The position numbers and the translations under genes are program-made. A DNA stretch of 64,000 nucleotides, taken from Paramarasmius palmivorus. Its lineage: Eukaryota; Basidiomycota; Agaricomycetes; Agaricales; Marasmiaceae. Every line of letters begins with the position of its first letter. Positions within the stretch are counted from its first letter, which is position 1. Location: NCBI GenBank assembly GCA_037176845.1, contig JAYKXP010000019.1:310001-374000 (forward strand), written 5' to 3'. The notes below the pieces were generated by a model. The model had not been told where the DNA came from, did not search any database, and was given only the letters and a program-made list of their open reading frames with translations. Below are positions 55,836 through 64,000 of this stretch, in pieces.

Positions 55836-56279
55836 ATCTTTGCCAATTCGACAGGCCCCCGGTTGCGCGTCACGTCGGTCACAGGCCTAGGACTTCTACG
55901 ACAGCTCGTTGCATGTCTGCTCCATCCCGAATCGTCTACTACTTGTCTACCACTTTCTTTCATCGACGACCCCAGGCGTTGCTACTTGTCACGTGGGCAC
56001 CTCGTGATGGTGCTTTTGTATCAAGATGTATTGCAGCGCTGGGACTTCGTTCGAGCTGTCAATCCAAATAGCCTACTAGTGAGTCTTTTGATCCTTGTAT
56101 TGAGTTTTTCTTGGATGAGAATACATTTTTTCAGATCATTTGCCCACAGAGAGCCTCTTCTTCTCACCGAACACTTCCAAATGGACTTCGCCATGGAGTA
56201 GTCGTATCTAGGAAGCCATATTTAGGATAGTCTGACTGCAAGGGCTGGGAAGCGAGGCATCGAAAACTTCCTGTGAGCG
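55836..56279. other. Promoter region of tandem copy B
   Basis: No gene supported. ORFs at 55863-56201 lack coding character. Confidence 0.3.
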
Positions 56280-57773
56280 ATGAAAGACCTATCGGTTGAA
56301 AAGGTGCGCGCTATACACGCTCGAGCAAGATATATCCACTTGACCACCTAAAACAGAATAAATTCGTTGCCCTTTGGGTATGTTCCTCATACGCTGCAAG
56401 TCATACACGTCCTTGAAGAACACAATCACAGGTCGAGACCGCCTTGTGGGGGATGTTCACCGTGCTATTCTGCATCTGCGTATATGTCCTCCTATATTCC
56501 AAGAAGGCATCAAGCAAGGTCAACATACCTCTTCTCAGCACCGCTATCGTCATGTACATTCTCTGCACGGCCCATGTCGTCAACGATTTTGTCCGGGCAA
56601 TAGTTGGTTTCATCGACTATGAAGACAGAGGTGGTGCGGTAGCGTATTACAGGCAGATATGGGTCTGGAGTTACGTCTTGCGAGAAGCACTATATGTTAC
56701 GAACAAGTACGTACTGAATTTCGAGATCAAGCTATATGTGCTCATCCAGAATATACTGTAGCATCGTGGCGGACTCCCTCCTAGTAAGGTTCACCTCTAT
56801 AACCTCCAGATGCCACAGGCTCACGATTACCGACAGGTTTACAGACTCTACGTTGTATGGAACAGAGACAGACGGATGATCATCGCGCCGATTGCAATGC
56901 TGATAGGAACCGCTGGTTAGTTTGACGTTCCCTTCTTTCTGCACTTTGAGCGCGATTTCATTGACATCTCCCCAGTGTGCGGATACCTTGCAGTATGGGG
57001 TTTTACAAGAATCAAGCCTGGAGATACGAACCATTCCGTTGAGATATACCACTGGGCTGTAGCCTTGTTTGCACTGTCTTTTTGCACAAATGTTATTGTC
57101 ACAAGTCTCATAGGCAAGTTTCATGGAGTGGACTTACTTCGGTCAGATCATCACATACTAACATCGAGCTTGCTCAGCCTGGCGTATCTGGTGGACGGGG
57201 CACAAAATGGCTCGGATGCTGGATCAGAAACATCGTCGGAAGTACAGTCGAGCGCTGGTGATAATGTGAGTTACCTCGCTAGTGATACGTCAAATGTGAA
57301 GCTGAAGAGGACGTAACTCTTCAGAGTTGAATCTGGCGCCATTTGTTCAATTGCCACGTTGATTGTTCTCATAGCCTATGTGTCTGGAACCAATGCTGTG
57401 GTCGGTATCTGCATCGTTTCATGTCCGGATGCAGACTCGATGATGCGTATACTTTTACAGGACATAGCGTTTGATCCTCTCACCCAGATTACCGTGAGTC
57501 TTTACCTGTGTGTTCATCACACTGAAGGCTGACACATGTGTTGTAAAGGGTATCGGACCGACGTTGATTATAGTACGCGTAGGGCTTGGTTTATCTACTC
57601 AAGAGAGCACCAGTTACTATTCCACTGCCTTTACGACAAACACTGGCGGGCCCACCGTTACTACGCGAACGGATGCTTCGGGAATGACTAGTGATACTAT
57701 CCATTCCTCTAGGAACATAGCTCAATCATCCAAGTCGGTCGGTGGAAATACAGTGCACTGCTCACATGTTTGA
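56280..57773 (+). CDS. Orphan seven-transmembrane protein, tandem copy B
   Basis: Short first exons MKDLSVEK (56280 onward) and NKFVALW, then VETALWGMFTVLFCICVYVL (helix 1), VNIPLLSTAIVMYILCTAHV (helix 2), VNDFVRAIVGFI, AYYRQIWVWSYVLREALYVT (helix 3), NIVADSLLVYRLYVVWNRDR, IIAPIAMLIGTAVCGYLAVW (helix 4), IYHWAVALFALSFCTNVIVT (helix 5), AWRIWWTGHKMARMLDQKHR, KYSRALVIIVESGAICSIAT (helix 6), GIGPTLIIVRVGLGLSTQES (helix 7). Ser/Thr-rich tail to the stop at 57771-57773. The intron at 57114-57177 uses a GC donor (GCAAGT); the paralogue has GT at the same place. All other junctions are GT/AG. Closest to copy C. Function unknown. Confidence 0.75.
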
Positions 57774-58457
57774 AGCTGCAAATACATATGATCTTTGGCC
57801 CAACGCTCAGCGACAGACTACAGTGTCCCTGTACACTATCTTGATCACGTGCATTATTTGGGGCTCTATCAGGACATTGAATTCGTCCTTCTCAAAGGGA
57901 TTAACGACCACAGCTTGACAACAGCCCCGCAAGCGCCATCTCTCCACTGAACGTGAACCTCATTTTTTAGGTACATCTTAGCGCCAGCGATGCAGGTGAG
58001 CTCAGGCCGAACTCAAGAAATATCAATCAAAGACAATGTAAATAGCATTGCAAGGCATCATATCGGATCCGATGTTTCCAATTAATCAAGCGTCGAGAGC
58101 GTTGGAGCGACCAAGATAGACCACGAACTTGAACATGCTGATGAATGTGCGAAGAAATGTGACCTCGTATCTCGACAATCAGCGACCCAGGAAACCGTGG
58201 CGAACATATTTGGTGAGTCCTAGCAGTGCATCCTTAGAGTCGCTTTAAGTTCTCTTAGGTTTTGATAGTCGCTCTGAAGTCGGTCAGTGCTTACGGGAAG
58301 AACAAGGGATGTGTCCGTGACAACGCCAGTGAGTGCTTATTTCACATCAACTGCGTACGGAGACCATTTCCTGTGCAGTGATACCGCTTCGAAGGCTGTG
58401 GCTAGACCAGATAAATATTGTGAGACGGAAGCGTAGGAGGGAAAGACTAGTGGAACG
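57774..58457. other. Intergenic between tandem copies B and C
   Basis: About 680 bases with no gene; 3' end of B and promoter of C. Words such as GAAAGAC preceding the start codon are shared with the region before copy B, as expected for a tandem duplicate. Confidence 0.35.
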
Positions 58458-59915
58458 ATGAATGATTTATCGGTCGAGAAGGTGCGGCATATCTTCTACT
58501 AGCTCTGCATTAATCTGACTACATACCAGAGCAGCTTTGTCGCATTATGGGTGAGTCACTTATGCCCTAATCGGGTTCATTGGCATGACAAGAGCTCGTC
58601 GATACTTTCTAGGTCGAAACCTTTTTCTGGGGAATCTTCACCGCCCTGTTTTTCGTCTGCATCTACGTGCTTTTGTATCTCAAAAAGGCACCGGATTCGA
58701 AGGTTAACAAAATACTCCTGGGCACTGCGATCATGATGTACGTGCTTTGTACGGCTCATGTCGTCAACGACTTTGGGCGTGCAGTCATTGGCTTCATCGA
58801 ATACAAAGACAAAGGCGGCGCTACGGTATACTACAGGGAGATCTGGATTTGGAGTTATATTTTACGCGAATCGCTGTATGGTGTGAATAGGTAAGTACTA
58901 GTGCAGCGAGCACCATCATACGCAGCTCATACGGATTGATCTAGTATCGTGGCCGACTTTTTACTGGTGGGGAAGCTGCATACAGTGTTCTTGGGGTCAC
59001 TGATCATCAGGACTGCTAACATAGGTTTATCGGCTTTATGTTGTCTGGGGCAGAAACAAACGAGTGGTACTTGGCCCAATGGTCTTATTGGCAGGAACTG
59101 CTGGTAAGTTCGGCTTTTCGCTGGTACCATTACTGCATGTAGTCTAATTCGCCTATGTAAAGTATGTGGATGCGTCGCAATCCGTGGCTTCAGCACATTG
59201 GGGCCTGGAGAAACGAATCACGCTAATGCTGTATACCATTGGACGATTGCTTTGTTTTCTCTGTCTCTATCCACCAATATCATTGTCACAAGTCTCATAG
59301 GTGCGCCTTATCTAGTCAACGACGCTGTTTTGCTGAAACCTAATCACGCATACTCTTCTAGCTTGGCGGATTTGGTGGTCAGGGCTTATTATATCTTCCC
59401 TTTTGGATCAGAAACAGCAGAAACAATACGCCCGAGCGATGGTTATTATGTGGATTTCCCTGTGCTACAATGTGTCACTCGCGAAACTGACCACTAGTTT
59501 TGTACTACCTAGCATCGAATCTGGCGCCATATGTTCGATCGTCACTTTGATCGTACTTGTAATCTACGTCTCTAACACAAACGCATTGGTCAGTCATTCC
59601 CCATTACATGATTCGCCACGTAGATGAACCTCTCACAGGATATAGCGTTTGATGCCCTTGCCCAGATTACTGTACGTCACCTTTGTAGTGTCTATTCAAT
59701 CCGTGCTTTGATCACCTTGGAAATCTCCACAGGGAATTGTACCTACATTGATCATAGTGCGCGTGGGGCTAGGCATATCTGCTGAAGACGCTTCTAATCG
59801 CTATTCCGATGATCAACGGTTAGCGCCAAATGCACCTGGATTAGCGACGGGCTGTCCATCATGTTGCCAAAACAGTCTTTACAAACGATATCCCACTCTT
59901 GAGGGGATCCCTTGA
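58458..59915 (+). CDS. Orphan seven-transmembrane protein, tandem copy C
   Basis: First exons MNDLSVEK (58458 onward) and SSFVALW, then VETFFWGIFTALFFVCIYVL (helix 1), KILLGTAIMMYVLCTAHVVN (helix 2), FGRAVIGFIEYKDKGGAT, YYREIWIWSYILRESLYGVN (helix 3), IVADFLLVYRLYVVWGRNKR, VVLGPMVLLAGTAVCGCVAI (helix 4), VYHWTIALFSLSLSTNIIVT (helix 5), AWRIWWSGLIISSLLDQKQQ, YARAMVIIIESGAICSIVTL (helix 6), IVPTLIIVRVGLGISAEDAS (helix 7). Short tail with several Cys (TGCPSCCQNSLYKRYPTLEG), stop 59913-59915. Intron positions agree with copy B. Intact. Function unknown. Confidence 0.75.
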
Positions 59916-60082
59916 TCTTAGCTGAAATGCCGGCACATGGTGAAAGACTATCTACGGGGAGCGTGAATAGAGTCGCATTGGTGGTGAAAATTTCGTGTCA
60001 TCAACTAAAATACAGCATATTATTTATTGGGTAAATATCAAAATAATTGACTGAGTTATGAAGTGCATTGCGCGTGAAGTTG

Positions 60083-62480
60083 TTAAGGTCTCTCCGATTC
60101 AGCTGTACCGGGCTCAACACCAAGTATCCTATCTGCCTCTGGAGTTCCTGCTGCCGGAATGTCCTTCCTCAATGATACCTTGACAGGGGAAACGTTTTCA
60201 TTGTACGCAAGGGCGAAGATGACGTCCATGTCTGCAGGGACAAGTTGTAAGATGTCTTGGAATCATTTCGAGCACCGCACGCACCTTCCAATGACCTTCC
60301 GGCAGTCTCAGGGAAGAACAGGTATACGATTGGGATGATGAGAGCATTTAAGGCGGCGAAGATAATATAGGTGCCCCAGTCGATGCTCTCAAATGAGGGA
60401 CCAGTGATCATAACCACTGAAGACAAAGATGAGGTTCGATACTTAGAAAACACGTGAGCACTCACCCATGAAGTTGAAGGTCCAGTTTGAAGCGGTGCTA
60501 AGTGCATTGGCCGGACCTCTCATTCGTAAACCTACAATCTCGGCCGGCTAGTATGAACACGATCAGTACTCCTGAATCCCGATGAGGATGTGGCCACACT
60601 CACGTATAACCAAGTCATCCCCAACCATCCAACCGCAAAGAAGCTGTTGAAGACAAACAATAGCACAGCGCTTACAATTTGGGCTGCGTTGTTGCTCTTC
60701 GGTAAGGATCCCAGGATCGCCAGGAGAACCATAGTGAGGCATTGTCCGATTGCACCGAATAGCATGAGTTTACGGCGTCCGATACGGTCGATAATGAAGA
60801 TAGCGATGAGGGAAGCGAGGAAGTATTCGGTTCCATTACATGCCGCAAGGATACGAGATTTGACATCGGAGAGCCCGAGTCGTTCGAAGAGGAGAGTCTA
60901 TAGTTCCAGTCGTCAACATTTGCTATGAAAGTTGCTCGTGTAAAGTACTCACAGCGTAGTAAGTGATCAGGTTGATACCGGTGATCTGTTGGAAGCACTG
61001 CACGACAATGCCTAGAGAAACTCGTCTAAAGTTCTGGGATCTTCCTCCGGTAAAGAGCTCTTTCAAAGAACTCTTTTGCTGAACCTTTCTCCCAGTTTTC
61101 TCGTCGATGACAGGAGTACCGCTTTCCATAGCGACAGCCTCGCGGATGGCGTGGAAAGTCCTTCGTACCTCTGCATCGGAAGTTGGTTTATCGTCCAAAG
61201 CAGATATAACTGCAAGCGCCTCAGCAGGGCGGTCAGCCTTGAGGAGCCTAGGAATGGATTGAATGCTTGTATAGGAAGACGAGTTGATAGGAGGCATACC
61301 ATCTGGGTGATTCAGGAAGCTGTGCGGGAATGTTTAGTTCGACGTTGTAATGTACGAGAGCAAGGGGCGTACAAAGGGAACGCAGACAATCATGACCAGG
61401 GCAAAAGTAATTTGAAGTGCAATCGGAACGCGCCATTGAGCTGAAGACGTGTTGGCCCAGAAGCTAGACCACGGAATGAGTGGGATGCAAGCATGCGATC
61501 CGGCTGTGACTTACCAGGCAAAGTCAATCCAATAACTTTGACGAAAGGTCAAAAATGCTCGAGCGACCATGTTCCCAATACAGCTACTCACGATACCATG
61601 ATACCGAAAGTTATCAAGCTTCCTTCCACCATGATCAAACTACCGCGTTTAGCAGCCGGTGAACATTCCGCGTGATAGGATGGTACAGTTGAAGTCTATT
61701 ACGCCGAATGAGTGAGAATCCGTCTATTCGAGACTGCAACGAAGCACTCACGTTCATTCCGTTGCCTATACCGGTGATGACACGACCAACAAGCATTTCT
61801 GCGTACCCGAATGAAGCAGTCTGTATGATAGCACCTATGATCATGATTACAGCGCCTGTGACCATTGTTCTCCTTCGCCCAAGTTTATCACCCAGGTACA
61901 GGCATGAGAGAGCACCGATAAGGCACCCAATTTCCTGACGATACGAGATCAACACGAACATAAGTATGATTGGGGAACGAAAGACTCACATAAATAGCAA
62001 CGAGGAAACTCTGCAGAGTCGCGCGATTCGGGTGCTGCACGCCATTCTCATCAACAACAACAGTCTGCCAAAATACCTCCTCGAACTGTTCTATACGATT
62101 AGCACATCATCTGCATGACTAGAAACATTCGCCTACCTTGTTGGCCGTCAGTACTGTTGTTTCCAGACGTCTATTTAGGGCTTGCTCTTGAGAATATCAG
62201 AAACGAAGACTTACACGCTGACATGACACCCTGGTCATATCTTCAAACAATGTATCAGCTGGGTGATTCAGAAGACATGCTAATACAAAACTCACCCGAA
62301 GAGTGTGAACCCCGTCCCGCTCACGAATGATAGTGCCGCGGAAAGCTTCTTCCCTCTCAGCGTCATCGCATACTGCTTCGCCTCCTCTTCATAGTGTTGA
62401 TACTCTGGAGTGTCCGCGACATCTAGTGAGCTGCGCTCACGAAAAGAGGATTTCTCGTGATCCGGGGTTGAATGTCCCAT
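60083..62480 (-). CDS. Sugar/polyol transporter (MFS sugar porter, STL1-like group)
   Basis: Start 62478-62480 (MGHSTPDHEKSSFRERSSLD), stop at 60083-60085; about eight exons. A 55-residue cytosolic N-tail precedes SAALSFVSGTGFTLFGYDQG and VMSALLTANKFEEVF, the pattern of the STL1/quinate-permease-like branch. Then GCLIGALSCLYLGDKLGRRR, VGRVITGIGNGMN, PSYHAECSPAAKRGSLIMVE, FLPESPRWLLKADRPAEALA, QQITGINLITYYATLLFERL, FIIDRIGRRKLMLFGAIGQC, YPAEIVGLRMRGPANALSTA, NWTFNFMVVMITGPSFESID and FFPETAGRSLEDMDVIFALA. All sugar-porter motifs are present, twelve helices. Clearly a different subfamily from the HXT-like pair at 43.8 and 49.5 kb. Likely substrates: hexoses, polyols or small acids. Confidence 0.85.
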
Positions 62481-63648
62481 GGTGAAAGGGGAAGCCGCCT
62501 CGTCAAGGATGAAGCAATGTGGGGTGCGGGAATGAGGTGTGCCTCAGGAAAGGGTTGTGGAGTTGTATCGGTCTCCACAGTCGCGTCTTTTATATTGCGA
62601 ATCGAGATGTTTTTGCAATCCAAAGCTGCGACCATCCCGAGCGATTGCCCCGGTCTCGTAGATGTTAGCAAATTCGCGCTGTTCTGATCAATTTTTTCAG
62701 GCCTTAGGAGGTTTTTCCTGTCCCAACTTTCTCATTGGAGTTCTGTTTTGTGGAGCCTTTCCAGGTGTTTTGAGCGCCTTCTCGTAAGAGTCTTCGCATG
62801 ATGCATTCGAGGCACCGGGATGACATGTTGTATCCTTCGAGGGTAAATAAAGCTGGATAGTAAGAATATGAATAGATTCGGTAAGGAACACGCACAATCT
62901 ATGCTTCTAGCAGTCTTCTCGACTCGTCACAGGTCGCGGTGGTAATGGTTGTGAATAAACCGGCCGGCATTTCAAACAGCCGGAGTTAGTCCTTTCGGGG
63001 TCTTCTTCCGGAGTGGAGTGATGTCACTTCGGACCGAAAGTGCGAGAGCAACAGAGCGAATGGCCAAAGCGCTGGCATATGGTGTATATGTGACTAGTAA
63101 AGGCGGCCACGCTGGTAAGCTACACCAAGACTCTTCCATGAACAAGGTGAGTCCTTACCCTCGACTGAGAATTCGAGTCGAGGTTAAAGTTGAACGTTGA
63201 AGTCGCGATACATGGAATCCAAACAGCTGGAGATACATAAGATACTCATGTGCGTATCCACTTGTATACTATATGGTAGACATACATAGACCCTGCCCTT
63301 GTGCAATATACCTCTGGTAACGTTATATTGTACAAGGGCAGTGGTAAAAGATAGAAAAGTATGGTACAGTGGGGAAGTAAATATAGATGAGTACAAGCGT
63401 TCTGAGGGACAGTGTGGTCCAAAGGGTCATACCAGATACAAAGTGACCCTAAAAATTGAAGGAGTAAAGGAACCGGTATAAAAGACACGAAAGGCATCGA
63501 CCAGGAACCCGAAGAGAGAAGGGACAGAATAAAATACGACAGCATGGAGGACCGTAAGCAAAACAACATTGGCACAACAGATAACATGTGGGACGACGAC
63601 AACAGCAGAGAATGGATTGTTCCATTCTGGATCGGGTTTAGACTTTAG
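62481..63648. other. Intergenic, 5' of the sugar transporter and 3' of the last gene
   Basis: No confident gene. Short coding-like fragments: minus 62700-62900 (ALKTPGKAPQNRTPMRKLG) and plus 63018-63200 (ERMAKALAYGVYVTSKGG), neither with splice support or recognisable family. Holds a strong hairpin at 63293-63341. Confidence 0.3.
63293..63341. repeat. Perfect-pairing RNA hairpin, 18 bp stem
   Basis: CTGCCCTTGTGCAATATA (63293-63310) pairs with TATATTGTACAAGGGCAG (63324-63341) around a 13-base loop. The single mismatch is a G-U wobble on the plus-strand transcript. It lies about 310 bases downstream of the stop of the last gene. Confidence 0.6.
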
Positions 63649-64000
63649 CTAACGCTCAGCGCCGCCGCCGCTGGCAACATCTGCAGCTTTGTCACCCGAG
63701 TCACCGGAGGTTCCGTCGATCTCTTGAATATGTGCATGCGTATTGGCCTGTTGATGGGGAGGCGTGACGGTCTGATGATAGCTACCGTAAGACCATGCAG
63801 GGTAGGCGTACCCGCCTGATGGGGGATAATATTGGTAGAGTACCTGCTGTGGTGGTGGTGGCTGCTGCTGCTGTGGCTGAGGGGAAGGTCCCGAGCTAGG
63901 ATCGTAATTGTAAGATGCGACAGCACTGGAAGGCGGGTATACAGCGGTACTGCTTGATGGTGATTGTGATGGCTGCGACTGGCCACTGGCAGACGCCGCA
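63649..64000 (-). CDS. C-terminal end of a Gln/Pro/Tyr-rich protein
   Basis: Partial: the gene continues beyond the right edge. The minus-strand frame reads SSSTAVYPPSSAVASYNYDP, PQPQQQQPPPPQQVLYQYYP, PSGGYAYPAWSYGSYHQTVT and ends GTSGDSGDKAADVASGGGAE with a stop at 63649-63651. Low-complexity Gln/Pro/Tyr/Gly sequence of this kind is common at the end of RNA-binding proteins and transcriptional regulators. No folded domain is in view, so no function can be given. Confidence 0.55.
   Translation of the reverse strand, partial: AASASGQSQPSQSPSSSTAVYPPSSAVASYNYDPSSGPSPQPQQQQPPPPQQVLYQYYPPSGGYAYPAWSYGSYHQTVTPPHQQANTHAHIQEIDGTSGDSGDKAADVASGGGAER

Noticed and set aside
53544..59915. Mating-pheromone receptor (STE3-type) locus
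   Set aside because: Motifs and exon pattern do not match STE3-type receptors as I know them, and no CaaX pheromone precursor was seen nearby.
38888..62480. Secondary-metabolite gene cluster
   Set aside because: No synthase, P450 or tailoring enzyme is present; transporters and 7TM proteins alone do not make such a cluster.
1..64000. tRNA, rRNA, CRISPR arrays, bacterial operons, prophage
   Set aside because: No tRNA T-loop pattern with matching stems was noticed on reading, and nothing resembles rRNA or CRISPR repeats; the gene structure is eukaryotic throughout. A tRNA scan was not run.

Overview
The window looks like nuclear DNA of a filamentous basidiomycete, most likely an agaricomycete (mushroom-forming class). 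Almost every gene is cut by many short introns of about 45-65 bases with GTRNGN donors and YAG acceptors, coding density is high, and both strands are used. The gene content fits: a CRN-type NTPase family, a tandem family of orphan seven-transmembrane proteins, M35 deuterolysin, a short Hmp1/CsbD-like stress protein and HXT-type sugar transporters. No name can be given to the species. Gene models were spliced by eye, so exon borders are approximate unless stated.

Layout. 1-4.0 kb: the 3' end of one CRN-like P-loop NTPase gene, a degenerate scrap of another, and a second copy whose tail is frameshifted. 4.26-7.1 kb: prefoldin subunit 5 and a DENND11/LCHN-like protein share an 85 bp divergent promoter. 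7.48-8.15 kb: a non-autonomous TA-flanked DNA transposon. 8.2-9.2 kb: an unrecognised gene. 9.2-11.75 kb is poorly resolved. 11.75-13.9 kb: a monocarboxylate-type MFS transporter. 14.0-16.4 kb: a small orphan gene and a complete PI-specific phospholipase C. 18.2-25.1 kb: a PIN-domain protein, the SMC5/6 subunit Nse3, a secreted protein with a mature N-terminal histidine (LPMO-like), and an acidic nuclear-looking protein. 26.2-32.5 kb: an amidohydrolase, a secreted repeat protein, the ER SNARE Use1 divergent from a Rec114-like meiotic protein, and an Hmp1/CsbD-like protein. 32.9-37.8 kb: the mRNA-export scaffold Sac3, followed by a tiny cysteine-rich protein.

38.9-62.5 kb is the most distinctive part. 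It carries four members of one orphan seven-transmembrane family (one at 38.9-40.5 kb on the minus strand, three in tandem at 53.5-59.9 kb on the plus strand), an M35 metalloprotease, an inverted pair of closely related hexose transporters flanking a tail-anchored FHA protein (SLMAP/Far9-10-like), and a third, different sugar transporter. A second small inverted-repeat element lies between the first two tandem seven-transmembrane genes. The window ends in a Q/P-rich protein that runs off the right edge.

How they fit: the housekeeping genes (PFD5, USE1, SAC3, NSE3, PLC) are single-copy and ordinary. The accessory layer consists of the CRN copies, transposon relics, the 7TM array, secreted enzymes and sugar uptake. 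The 7TM/transporter neighbourhood may serve sensing or uptake at the cell surface, but that is inference from location and topology only.
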